Below, one piece after another: positions 32,873-41,866 of a DNA stretch of 64,000 nt (positions within the stretch are counted from its first letter, which is position 1; every line of letters begins with the position of its first letter). The stretch is from UBA6522 sp965237785. GTDB lineage: Bacteria > Pseudomonadota > Gammaproteobacteria > Steroidobacterales > Rariloculaceae. The stretch lies in the NCBI GenBank assembly GCA_965237785.1, contig OZ250159.1:1550001-1614000 (forward strand). Reading direction: 5' to 3'. Under the pieces are notes generated by a model. The model saw only the letters and a list, made by a program, of their open reading frames with translations, ran no database searches and had not been told where the DNA came from. The translations under genes were made by a program, and so were the position numbers.

Positions 32873-35800
32873 ATGAACACCAAGCATCGGGGCAAGGCAA
32901 TCGTGGTCATTGCCGGGCTCGTCCTGACGGGTTCCATCGCAGCGCAGCAGCGAACCGCGCCGGCGTTCGGGCTGCACGAGAACACACCCAGAGTGCACGC
33001 GTTCACGGGCGCAAATGTCATCGTCGCGCCCGGAATAACGCTCGAAGGTGGGACCGTGATTATCCGCGACGGAATCATCGAGGCGGTGGGCGAGGCGCCC
33101 GCGGTGCCCGCGGACGCCCGCGTGTGGGCATTGGAGGGACGAACCATCTACGCGGGCTTCATCGACGCCATGACCGAGGTCGGGCTGCCGGAGGGGATGA
33201 CGTCGCCCTCGGCCGGGCGGGGTGAGGGCGGCGGAGCTCAGGCCGCAGCATCCGGGCAGGCGGCCAGCGACGGTGCACGTTACTGGAACGCACACGTGCG
33301 ACCGGAAAATGACGTAGCCGCGGCACTTGTTCTGGGAAATGATACGACGGAAGAACTGCGGGAACTGGGATTCACGACGGCGCTCTCCGTACCACGCCGC
33401 GGCGTGCTTCGTGGTCAGAGTGCGCTGCTGAGCCTCGCCGATTCCACGGAGCCCAGGGAAATCATCGTCTCGCCCCGCGTCGCCCTGCATGCGGGGTTCC
33501 AGACCGGGGGAATGCGCGGGGCCGGACCGTCTGTCGAATCGGACTATCCCTCGTCGATGATGGGCGTGATCGCGCTTCTGCGCCAGGCGCTTTACGACGC
33601 GCAATGGTATGAAGCCGCGCAAGTCTACTACGCGGACGAGCCGACGGTGGAGCGGCCTGCTGCCAATCGCTCGCTGGAAGCGCTGCTGGCGGTCATAAAC
33701 GCCGAGCAGCCGCTTTTCTATCACGCCGATGACGAACTCGACTATCAGCGCGCGCTCAACATTCGGGATGAGTTCAACCTGGATGTCGTACTCGTGGGCA
33801 ACGGCTACGAGTACCGGATGCGCGAACTGCTCGCCGCCTCGGGAGTCGGGACCGTCATCCCCCTGGACTTCCCCGACGCGCCGCGAGTGGACACGCCGGA
33901 CCGTGCGCTGGGGGTGTCGCTGGAGCAGCTCCAACACTGGGAGTTCGCCCCGTCGAACGCCGCGTTCCTGAACGAGGCCGGCGTGCCCTTCGCCTTCACC
34001 ACCGATGGGCTCGGCAATCCCGGGAACGAGTTCTGGGCAAATCTGCGCTCCGCCGTGGAGCGCGGACTCGATGAAGACGCCGCGCTGGCCGCGCTCACCA
34101 CCGCTCCCGCAGAGTTCGTGGGCGCCGGGGAGACGCTCGGCACAATCGAAACCGGAAAGATCGCGAACCTGGTGGTCGCCGACGGCAATCTCTTCGCGGT
34201 GGATTCCGAGGCCGAGGTCGAGCTGATGGTGATCGACGGCATGCCGTATGAGCTCAACGCGTTCGACCGGTTCGATCCCGAGGGTCTATGGCGCGCCACG
34301 TGGCCGGGCGGCTCCGGCGACTGGGAGTTATCGGGCGATCCCGAGCGGTTGACGCTCACCGTGGATGAGGAAGAGTACCAGGGGCGCGCGGAGGGCGACG
34401 AGCTGATTCTCTTACCTTCCGCCGAAGTGTTCGGCGGCGACCAGGCGCTCGCGCGTCTTTCGGCCTATCACAACGACGGCACGGTGGAGGGGATCGCTGA
34501 ACTCCCGTCCGGAGACACCTTCATCTGGAGCGCAGTCAGAATCGGGGACTTGCCCGAGGAACCGGAAGAGGAGGAAGAGGAGGCCGAGCAGGAAGATCCG
34601 GACGACCCGGGCGAGTCGGACGAGCCCGACATCCCACCCCTGGTGTGGAGCCAGTACCCGGCCGGCGCCTACGGCGCGACGGAGCCCCCGCCACAAGCCG
34701 ACTCACTCCTGATAAGTGGGGCGACCATCTGGACCAGTGGTCCACAGGGGCGGATCGACAACGGCGATCTGCTCATTCGCGGCGGCCGCATCGAGGCCCT
34801 GGGCCGGGATCTTGAGGCGCCGCGGGATGCGATCGTCATGGACGCCGCCGGCAAACATGTCACGGCCGGGCTCATCGATGCCCATTCCCACACAGCGATC
34901 AGCCGCGGCGCGAACGAGTCGGGCAGTGCGGTGACAGTGGAAGTGCGTATTGCCGATGTCCTGAATCCCACCGACGTCTCCATCTATCGCCAAATTGCCG
35001 GCGGATTGACGACGGCGCTGCTGCTGCACGGCTCCGCCAACCCCATGGGCGGGCAGGGGCAAGTCGTCAAGCTGAGGTGGGGCGACAACGCTGACGGTTT
35101 GAAGTTCGATGGCGCGGCCCCGGTGGTCAAGTTCGCGCTCGGCGAGAACGTGAAGCAATCCAACTGGGGCGACGAATACACGGACCGCTATCCGCAGACC
35201 CGGATGGGTGTCGAGCAGATCATCCGGGACACGTTCCTGGCTGCCGCTCGTTACGGCCGCGAGATGGATCAAGCCGGCCGGCGCGGGCCGCCGGTGCGGC
35301 GCAATCTCCGGCTCGACGCGGCACTCGAGATACTGAACGGGCGCCGGCTGGTCCATGTGCATTCCTACCGACAGGACGAGATCCTGGCCTTCATCAGGGT
35401 TGCCCAGGATTTCGATCTCGACGTGGCGGCCTTTCAGCACGTACTCGAGGGCTACAAGGTCGCCGACGCGATCGCCGAGCTGGGTGCGGGCGGCTCTACG
35501 TTCAGCGACTGGTGGGCCTACAAGTTCGAGGTCTATGACGCCATTCCCTATAACGGCGCGCTGATGCACCGCGCCGGTGTCGTGACGTCGTTCAACTCCG
35601 ACAGCAGCGAGCTGGCGCGCCGGCTCAATACCGAAGCCGCAAAGGCCGTCAAATACGGCGGGTTGAGCGAGGAGGAGGCTCTTGAGTTCGTCACCATCAA
35701 CCCGGCGAGGCAGCTTCGTATCGACGATCGGGTGGGTTCGCTCGAGCCGGCGAAGGATGCCGACTTCGTGATCTGGAGCGGTCACCCGCTGTCGAGCTTC

Positions 35801-36046
35801 AGCCGCGCGGAGCAGACCTGGATCGAGGGCCGCAAGTACTTCGACGTCGAGCTCGATGCCGAGATGCGAAGGCAGATCGCCGCCGAGCGCTCGCGCCTGA
35901 TTCAGAAGGCGCTTGCGACGCGACTGAACGGTGGCGGGGAATCGGATGAAGGCGGCGGGGCGCGCGGCGGTCGCGGCGGCCCGCCGACGGATCTCTACAC
36001 CACGTGTGTCGAGCTCTACGGATGTATGGAGGAGGCGCACCCATGA
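32873..36046 (+). CDS. Exported tandem amidohydrolase, first domain lacking HxH
   Basis: This 1057-residue protein has a signal peptide (MNTKHRGKAIVVIAGLVL up to AAQQ) and two amidohydrolase-superfamily domains in series. In the first (about 30-530) the metal motif after the first strand reads AGFIDAMTEVG instead of D-x-HxH. In the second (about 600-1040) it is GLIDAHSHTAI, with HxH intact near residue 670, plus LVHVHSY, AFQHVLEG and NSDSSELARR. An acidic linker of glutamates and aspartates (about 560-590) joins them. I start at the ATG at 32873. The next gene overlaps by 4 bases and is a third related domain. The substrate is unknown; relatives include imidazolonepropionase-like hydrolases. 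Confidence 0.88.
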   Translation: MNTKHRGKAIVVIAGLVLTGSIAAQQRTAPAFGLHENTPRVHAFTGANVIVAPGITLEGGTVIIRDGIIEAVGEAPAVPADARVWALEGRTIYAGFIDAMTEVGLPEGMTSPSAGRGEGGGAQAAASGQAASDGARYWNAHVRPENDVAAALVLGNDTTEELRELGFTTALSVPRRGVLRGQSALLSLADSTEPREIIVSPRVALHAGFQTGGMRGAGPSVESDYPSSMMGVIALLRQALYDAQWYEAAQVYYADEPTVERPAANRSLEALLAVINAEQPLFYHADDELDYQRALNIRDEFNLDVVLVGNGYEYRMRELLAASGVGTVIPLDFPDAPRVDTPDRALGVSLEQLQHWEFAPSNAAFLNEAGVPFAFTTDGLGNPGNEFWANLRSAVERGLDEDAALAALTTAPAEFVGAGETLGTIETGKIANLVVADGNLFAVDSEAEVELMVIDGMPYELNAFDRFDPEGLWRATWPGGSGDWELSGDPERLTLTVDEEEYQGRAEGDELILLPSAEVFGGDQALARLSAYHNDGTVEGIAELPSGDTFIWSAVRIGDLPEEPEEEEEEAEQEDPDDPGESDEPDIPPLVWSQYPAGAYGATEPPPQADSLLISGATIWTSGPQGRIDNGDLLIRGGRIEALGRDLEAPRDAIVMDAAGKHVTAGLIDAHSHTAISRGANESGSAVTVEVRIADVLNPTDVSIYRQIAGGLTTALLLHGSANPMGGQGQVVKLRWGDNADGLKFDGAAPVVKFALGENVKQSNWGDEYTDRYPQTRMGVEQIIRDTFLAAARYGREMDQAGRRGPPVRRNLRLDAALEILNGRRLVHVHSYRQDEILAFIRVAQDFDLDVAAFQHVLEGYKVADAIAELGAGGSTFSDWWAYKFEVYDAIPYNGALMHRAGVVTSFNSDSSELARRLNTEAAKAVKYGGLSEEEALEFVTINPARQLRIDDRVGSLEPAKDADFVIWSGHPLSSFSRAEQTWIEGRKYFDVELDAEMRRQIAAERSRLIQKALATRLNGGGESDEGGGARGGRGGPPTDLYTTCVELYGCMEEAHP

Positions 36047-37353
36047 GAATTCTGTGCATTTTCTTACTGGTCGTCTCCGGCACGGCGGTAGCGAATCCGA
36101 ATGTCCCGCCTCCGCCGCAGAACGAGCCGATTCTCGTCACTAACGCGGTGATTCACACCGTCAGCGGCGCAATGATCGCCGATGGCCAGATGCTGTTCAG
36201 AGAGGGGCGCATCGTAGCGGTCTCCGGCGGCGGTATTGTGGACCCCGACGCGCGTGTCATCGATCTCGGGGGGCGGCACGTGTACCCGGGCCTGATCGCC
36301 GCCCACACGGCGCTTGGCCTGGTGGAGATCAGTGCGGTCCGGGCGACCAGGGACGTGGCGGAGCCCGGCCTCGTCAATCCCAACGCCCGCACCGAGGTCG
36401 CCGTCAATCCGGACAGCGAACTCCTGCCCGTGACGCGCGCGAACGGCGTGCTGGCGGCGTTGTCGGTACCGAGCGGCGGGTTGATCCGAGGCACCTCCGC
36501 GGTGATCCAGCTCGATGGCTGGACCTGGGAGGACATGACGCTGAAGGCGCCCGTAGGTATGCACATCTCATGGCCCGTGATCAGCATCCCCAGCGACGCG
36601 GACCCGGATCGCGAGGAGCAGCTCATGGAGGCGCGCGCGGAGCGGATGAGCGAGCTCGAAGCCAGCCTGAAGGCTGCGGCCGCGTACCGCACGGCACGTG
36701 GGTCGGGCGAGCCGGTCGATGTGGACCTGCGCTGGGAGGCGATGATTCCGGTGTTCGAAGGTTCGCTGCCCGTGTTCGCTCACGTTCAGGACCTGGCGCA
36801 GATTCGGCACGCGATACATCTCGCGGACGAATACGGCCTGCAGCTGGTACTCGTGGGCGGAGCCGATGCCTGGCGCGTGGCCGACCAACTCGCCGAACGC
36901 GAGATACCGGTGATCGTGAGCAACGTCCTTAGGGTTCCATTGCGGCGCTGGGAAGACTACAACACCCCTTTCGCGAACCCGGCGAAGCTCGCGGAAGCCG
37001 GCGTCTCGTTCAGCATCGCGACTTCCGGCAGCACTTTCGATGCGGGACATGTACGAAATCTCCCCTATGAGGCCGCGATGGCCGTCGCGCACGGGCTCGA
37101 CGCCGGCGAGGCGTTGAAGGCCGTGACGCTCTATCCGGCGCAGATCCTGGGCATCGATGATCGGCTCGGCTCGCTGGAAGTGGGCAAGGATGCGACTTTC
37201 ATCGTCACCGACGGCGATCCGCTGGACATCCGGACACAGGTCGAGCGGGCCTTCGTGCAAGGCAGGGAAATCGATCTATCGAGCCGACACACGACGCTGT
37301 ACGAGAAGTACTCCGAAAAGCTCGATCAGCTCGAAGACGGCGCAAGGTTCTGA
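36043..37353 (+). CDS. Exported amidohydrolase-like protein without HxH motif
   Basis: This 436-residue protein has a signal peptide (MRILCIFLLVVSGTAVANP). It has the amidohydrolase layout: N-terminal ILVTNAVIHTVSGAMIADGQ, central barrel, and C-terminal YPAQILGIDDRLGSLEVGKDATFIVTDGDP, split here at LGSLEV. At the first metal site it reads YPGLIAAHTALGL, with one histidine instead of HxH, so it resembles the inactive-looking first half of the upstream protein. It overlaps that gene by 4 bases (ATGA). The pair probably forms a complex of one active and two degenerate domains; this is inference. Confidence 0.85.
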   Translation: MRILCIFLLVVSGTAVANPNVPPPPQNEPILVTNAVIHTVSGAMIADGQMLFREGRIVAVSGGGIVDPDARVIDLGGRHVYPGLIAAHTALGLVEISAVRATRDVAEPGLVNPNARTEVAVNPDSELLPVTRANGVLAALSVPSGGLIRGTSAVIQLDGWTWEDMTLKAPVGMHISWPVISIPSDADPDREEQLMEARAERMSELEASLKAAAAYRTARGSGEPVDVDLRWEAMIPVFEGSLPVFAHVQDLAQIRHAIHLADEYGLQLVLVGGADAWRVADQLAEREIPVIVSNVLRVPLRRWEDYNTPFANPAKLAEAGVSFSIATSGSTFDAGHVRNLPYEAAMAVAHGLDAGEALKAVTLYPAQILGIDDRLGSLEVGKDATFIVTDGDPLDIRTQVERAFVQGREIDLSSRHTTLYEKYSEKLDQLEDGARF

Positions 37354-37410
37354 CGACGTACAGCGATTGAGCTAGACTCAACCTAGGTTTTTCGTCGAGG
37401 GGGAAGCAAG

Positions 37411-38598
37411 ATGAGAACAAATCCAGGAACCGGCACGGTGCTCGTTCTGCTGGCGGGCATCGCGGCCGGGATGGCTTGTACGAATGGCGGAACCCAGGCG
37501 CAGAACGCGCCCGGTTTCCATTACGATCCCGCCTGGCCCAATCCGCTGCCGAATCTCTGGAAAATGGGTGGCGTCACGGGTCTGGCGGTGGACGGTAACG
37601 ACAACGTCTGGGTCTACAACCGCCCCAACGACGCAATAGCCACGGAGCGGCGCGCCGAGTCCACACCTCCGATTGCGTTGTGCTGCGTGCGGCCGCCGTC
37701 GATGATTCATATCGACAGGGACGGTAACGTCATCGGCTCGTTCGATGCGCCCCAGGGACACGGCATGGACGTGGACGACGACGGATTTGTCTATCTCGGC
37801 CAGGATACGGTCCGAAAGTACGATCCGGCGACCGGGCAGATCGTCGCCGAGGTGGCGCGCACCCCGGAGAGAGACCCCGACCCCGACGAAGACGCCGCGG
37901 GCTCCGCGGCCTTTCGCGAGCGGTATCCTCCGGAGACGCCGATGATCGTCGGTGGCCTCGAGGAGATCCGGATCATCGAGGAAGACAACGAGATGTACGT
38001 CGCCGATAACTACCTCGGCGGACGGGTGCTCGTCTTCGACCTGGATACGTTCGAGCTGAAACGGGGTTGGGGTGCGTACGGCAAGCCCCTCGCCGAGATC
38101 AGCACCGACGAGGCGGATCACGCCTATACACCCAACGGCCCCATGCCGCCGGAGTTCGTGGGCCACCTGACGCTGAACGTCTCCGACGACGGTCTCGTCT
38201 ACGCCGCGGACCGCAACGCGAACCGGATTCACGTGACGACGAAGGACGGGCAGTTCCAGAAGGAGTTCGTCCTGGCGCCGAGCACCGGGGCGGGAGGCTC
38301 CACGGGCGGCGTGGCGTTCTCGGCGGATCCCGGGCAGCAGCATCTCTACATCTCGGATCTCACCAACAACAGGATCTGGTTCCTGGACCGCGATACGGGC
38401 GAGGTCCTGGGACAGAGGGGCAACATGAGCGACAGCGGCGGTCAATTCTTCGGACTGCACATGATCGCCGTCGACTCGGACGGCAACATCTACACCGGGG
38501 AGGTGCAGCAGGGCGAGCGCGTGCAGCGGTTCGTGCCTGCCGACAGCCCCAGGGGGGAACTGCTTGAGCAATTGGCCAGCACGCCGGTGACGAGGTGA
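37411..38598 (+). CDS. NHL-repeat beta-propeller lipoprotein
   Basis: This 395-residue protein has a signal peptide and a probable lipobox (IAAGMAC, cysteine near 22). Several NHL/six-bladed-propeller blades are visible: GVTGLAVDGNDNVWVYNR, GHGMDVDDDGFVYLG, NEMYVADNYLGGRVLVFD, DGLVYAADRNANRIHV, QHLYISDLTNNRIWFLDR and HMIAVDSDGNIYTGE. Such propellers bind peptides, sugars or lignin-like aromatics, or act as lactonases; which one cannot be told. It lies 57 bases after the amidohydrolase pair and is probably cotranscribed. Confidence 0.85.
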   Translation: MRTNPGTGTVLVLLAGIAAGMACTNGGTQAQNAPGFHYDPAWPNPLPNLWKMGGVTGLAVDGNDNVWVYNRPNDAIATERRAESTPPIALCCVRPPSMIHIDRDGNVIGSFDAPQGHGMDVDDDGFVYLGQDTVRKYDPATGQIVAEVARTPERDPDPDEDAAGSAAFRERYPPETPMIVGGLEEIRIIEEDNEMYVADNYLGGRVLVFDLDTFELKRGWGAYGKPLAEISTDEADHAYTPNGPMPPEFVGHLTLNVSDDGLVYAADRNANRIHVTTKDGQFQKEFVLAPSTGAGGSTGGVAFSADPGQQHLYISDLTNNRIWFLDRDTGEVLGQRGNMSDSGGQFFGLHMIAVDSDGNIYTGEVQQGERVQRFVPADSPRGELLEQLASTPVTR

Positions 38599-38633
38599 AC
38601 GCTACTTAAAGTGTCGGATTAAGGGCCGAGCGC

Positions 38634-39146
38634 TCATTCCAACTCGTCAGCGATGGCGGCTACACCCAGTTCTGCGCAAGCACTATCGGCCTCTTGCCCA
38701 CCCTGCGCGCCCGAGACGCCGACCCCGCCGAGCGGCTGATCGCCCATCATGATCGGCGCGCCTCCACCCAGCGGAATCACGTTGGCCATCAGGCGCTGAC
38801 CCGAGGCTTCGGAAGCGCCCGCGGTCGCGTCTCGCCAGTCGAGGGACGTTCTGCGAAACGTACGGGCCGTGTAGGCTTTACGGTAGGCAAGCGCCCAGTT
38901 GTGTGGCGATGCCGTATCCGCTCGCACTTGCATCACCGGCTCGCCGGCCCGATCCACCACCGCAATCGTGATGGTCAAGAGATCTCCCGGCCGGTTGCAC
39001 TCGGCAATAATGGCATCGATGATCTGCCTGGCCTGCGCCGCGGTAATGTTCGGCTGCATCAGCGGCTGTGCGAAACAAATTCCCGCTAACAGCACGGCGA
39101 GCACCGCTGGAAAAACTGAAAGGCGCATGATCTTTTCTCGCTTCAT
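38634..39146 (-). CDS. Exported GlcG/HbpS-like protein
   Basis: This 170-residue protein has a signal peptide (cleavage near CFAQP) and the GlcG/HbpS (DUF336) fold: LTITIAVVDRAGEPVMQVRAD, ALAYRKAYTARTF, VIPLGGGAPIMMGDQPLGGVGVSGA, with the glycine-rich stretch split at GGAPIM. HbpS of Streptomyces binds haem outside the cell, but many homologues have no known ligand. An ATG at 39146 with AGGAAG upstream is used; a second ATG is six codons in. It is convergent with the propeller gene. Confidence 0.85.
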   Translation of the reverse strand: MKREKIMRLSVFPAVLAVLLAGICFAQPLMQPNITAAQARQIIDAIIAECNRPGDLLTITIAVVDRAGEPVMQVRADTASPHNWALAYRKAYTARTFRRTSLDWRDATAGASEASGQRLMANVIPLGGGAPIMMGDQPLGGVGVSGAQGGQEADSACAELGVAAIADELE

Positions 39147-39342
39147 TGCTTTCTTCCTGGCCGTCGGTGAATGAGCAGAATGAAGATACTCTGCGAGTCA
39201 CATCCGTTCAAGCCACCGCGGTTACGGTATGGGCAACTCTTCACCTGGTTCCGGGGCATCTGACGGTCCGACTGCGTGGAGCCACATCGACCACGTCGAG
39301 GGCCGCCAGCTCCAGATCACCGATCGTGTCGGCCAGATCCGA

Positions 39343-40368
39343 TCAATAGGGTGCGTGACACTCGACCTCAATAAATTCATAGTCCTCTTGATAGAGTTTT
39401 TTCCAAACCATCTCCCACGGCTCGTACAGATGAACCGGGTCGTTGATGATCATTTCCATTTCGACCATTGGCCCTTGCGTCTCGTCGTCAAGGCGCCGAT
39501 ACGTCTCCACCGTCGTTACCTGATCGCTCAGCCGATTGCCGCCGGTACCGGTTGGACCGGCGGGTATATGTGTTGACTCGATGATCAACCTATCGTCTTC
39601 GTAACGCGCCGTGGATCGCCCAAGCTTGACCGGCTGATCGTCGGCGCTTCCGGCGTCTCTGCCGTCGAAGTGGATTGTTCGCACGCCGCCGTACTCCTCG
39701 TAAGAGATCACCACGCGATCATCGAATTGCTCGATTCGAACCGGGTGCGGAGTAAAGCCGGCCTGGCGGACCAGGGTTGGATCCTCGCAGGCAACCTGCG
39801 GATCATCTGCCGGATCCCATTGTGCTTGTAGTGCAGCGCCGGTTTCGTTGAATGGCGGCGCCCGATGATTACGGAAACCGGGGCCACCCCGGCCGCGACC
39901 CCAGGCGCCCGTCAAATTCGGGCGGCCGTCGTCCAGGTGCAGAGGGATAGTGAGGATCTCGGTTGCCGCTGCCGCGCCTTCAGCCCGGCTAAGCGCCGGG
40001 TTGCGGAGCACGACACGTGTATCGGGATCGAGTACCTCGACGTTTCCCATGGAGATCATCGGTTTATTGTCGCGCCCGGCTTTCCCGGTAATGCGGACGT
40101 GCTCTCCGGGTCGGATTGACTCGTTGGACCAACCCGCGGCCCGCAGGCTTGTCGCCGCGCTGCCCTCGACCATCCACTCGGTGTCGTTGCCGTTCTCGTC
40201 CGTGACAGTCATGTATAACAGGACATGGGGATTCTTGAAAATGTAGCGATCGACGACGCCTTCCCGCACGATCTCATCATCGACAAAGGACGCGGCAAAC
40301 GAATGGTGTGCGAATGCCTGGCTTGTGGCGAGTCCCAGACCCAGAACCGACGCTATTAGAAATCTCAT
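39343..40368 (-). CDS. DUF6152 domain fused to a 'family B' domain, exported
   Basis: This 341-residue protein starts with a signal peptide (MRFLIASVLGLGLATSQAFA). The mature protein begins AHHSFAASF and carries a DUF6152 domain to about residue 115: DRYIFKNPHVLLYMTV, EWMVEGSAATSLRAAGW and IRPGEHVRITGKAGRDNKPM, split at RITGKA. The rest (about 125-341) resembles the separate proteins at 49302 and 50096: GRPNLTGAWGRG, VRIEQFDDRVVISYEEYGGVR, ARYEDDRLIIESTHI and VETYRRLD with a closing EFIEVEC. The long frame above the ATG at 40368 has no family support. The function is unknown. Confidence 0.8.
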   Translation of the reverse strand: MRFLIASVLGLGLATSQAFAHHSFAASFVDDEIVREGVVDRYIFKNPHVLLYMTVTDENGNDTEWMVEGSAATSLRAAGWSNESIRPGEHVRITGKAGRDNKPMISMGNVEVLDPDTRVVLRNPALSRAEGAAAATEILTIPLHLDDGRPNLTGAWGRGRGGPGFRNHRAPPFNETGAALQAQWDPADDPQVACEDPTLVRQAGFTPHPVRIEQFDDRVVISYEEYGGVRTIHFDGRDAGSADDQPVKLGRSTARYEDDRLIIESTHIPAGPTGTGGNRLSDQVTTVETYRRLDDETQGPMVEMEMIINDPVHLYEPWEMVWKKLYQEDYEFIEVECHAPY

Positions 40369-40681
40369 ATGCTTTCTCTTGCAATTGCTTAAGTATAGAC
40401 AACGGCGCTGCCCTGGACAGCGCACGGTTACGAACGCATCCCGTGCGTTGCAGGGCAAGGAGACGGGCAGGCCTGACTGGAACACTCCAGACCGATCGCC
40501 ACTCCATCGCGAGGCCAAACCATAGCGCCGAAATGTGGAACGAGTATGGAGATAACAAAATCTGAACGATTGGTTTCGAATTTCCGTGTCCTTGCGAATC
40601 CACCGCGAGGCCATGTATATACCCGATGTGGCTGATAACCTTTAGGGGTTGACGCCGAATCGGACAACTCTGGAGAACAAT
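40369..40681. other. Divergent intergenic region without genes
   Basis: This 313-base gap separates the minus-strand DUF6152 fusion and the plus-strand DUF1428 gene. It must hold both promoters. I see no open frame with family similarity, no terminator and no clear operator. Confidence 0.5.
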
Positions 40682-41035
40682 ATGACCTATGTGGACGGGA
40701 TGATGGCCGCGGTTCCTACCGCAAACAAGGAAATTTACCGCGAGCACTCCGCGAAAGCGGCCCGCGTATTCAAACGGCACGGTGCCCTGTCGTATATGGA
40801 GTGCTGGGGGGATGAAGTACCCGAAGGCAAGAACAATTCAATGCACACGGCCGTCATGCGCAAGCCCGATGAAACCGTGGTTTTCTCGTTTGTGACGTGG
40901 CCATCGAAAGACGCTCGAAATGCCGGAATGCCGAAGGTCATGAGCGACCCCGAGATGCCATCGGGTATGGAGTCCATGCCCTTTGACCCGAAGCGCATGA
41001 TATTTGGCGGATTCGAAGTGCTTGTCGAAGCCTGA
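40682..41035 (+). CDS. DUF1428 family protein
   Basis: This 117-residue cytoplasmic protein of the dimeric alpha/beta-barrel (DUF1428, YciI/ABM-like) group. Typical: MTYVDGMMAAVPTANKE, YREHSAKAARVFKRHGAL, ECWGDEVPEGKNNSMHTAV, VVFSFVTWPSKDARNAGM and DPKRMIFGGFEVLVEA, with the metal/dimer residues unknown. The ATG at 40682 has GGAGAA upstream. The function is unknown, and it stands alone. Confidence 0.88.
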   Translation: MTYVDGMMAAVPTANKEIYREHSAKAARVFKRHGALSYMECWGDEVPEGKNNSMHTAVMRKPDETVVFSFVTWPSKDARNAGMPKVMSDPEMPSGMESMPFDPKRMIFGGFEVLVEA

Positions 41036-41171
41036 GTATCCGTTTCGACGCCCGTTCCCGCCGCCGCTACCAGCCCCATCCGCGAGAGTCAGCGACGGTG
41101 GTTCCGCGTTGTCAAATTCGAATCGCTAAATTACGATCACGCAGGAATTTCCGGAACAAACGACCATAATC

Positions 41172-41796
41172 ATGACCTCAACGAGAAGAACGTTCATCAA
41201 GGACGCCGCAGCCCTTTCATCGGCGTCGCTATTGGCTTCGCAGGGCGTCTTTCGCGGCGCCGCGGCGCAGACCCCCGACTACCGGCGCATCGCCGTGGAG
41301 GAGATCTACTGCCCACCGGAAGTCATGGAAGCATCCATACGAGCCATAAACGCCAATCCGGAATTGGAGCCCCATTTCCGCGAGAACTTCAGTCAGGACA
41401 ACGCCCAATTCGTCAACGGCCGGATCATCGAACGTCTTCAGGAAATCGGCGAGGAACGCCTCAGAGCGATGGACGAGGGGCGCATCGACAAGGTACTTCT
41501 CAGCAACTGGTCGCCGGGCGTGCAACTCTTCGAGGCCGAAGAAGCCAGGGAATTGGCGGTCGTCTCCAATGACCGCATGGCCGAGGCGGCGCGCGCTCAT
41601 CCGGACCGCTACGCCGGAATGGTCACCATCGCGCCACAGGACCCCGAAGCGGCGGCTTTGGAGCATGTTCGCCGTGGACTACCCCTTTGGAGATTACGCT
41701 CGGGACACCGCCTGGTTCGACGCCGTGGACCTGCCGGACGCCGACAAGCGGCTGATCTATAGCGGCAACGCGGAGCGCGTCTATTCGCTGGGCTGA
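41172..41796 (+). pseudogene. Amidohydrolase_2 family gene with internal deletion and frameshift
   Basis: The 5' part encodes a TAT-type signal (TSTRRTFIKDAAALSS) and the N-terminal half of an ACMSD / 2,3-dihydroxybenzoate decarboxylase-like protein, ending ...RYAGMVTIAPQDPEAAALEH near 41665. There the frame should continue for about 150-180 residues, but in the +1 frame the sequence jumps to MFAVDYPFGDYARDTAWFDA and ends DKRLIYSGNAERVYSLG, the normal C-terminal end of the family (metal aspartate region). A central piece was deleted and the two ends joined out of frame. The in-frame product would be 196 residues with a junk tail, without most catalytic residues. Confidence 0.8.
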
Positions 41797-41866
41797 TCCT
41801 GCGTAGCCCGCATGCCGAACCGATCGCTTCGAGGCGCGGGCAACGCAGGTCGGTGAGATCTTCGGG

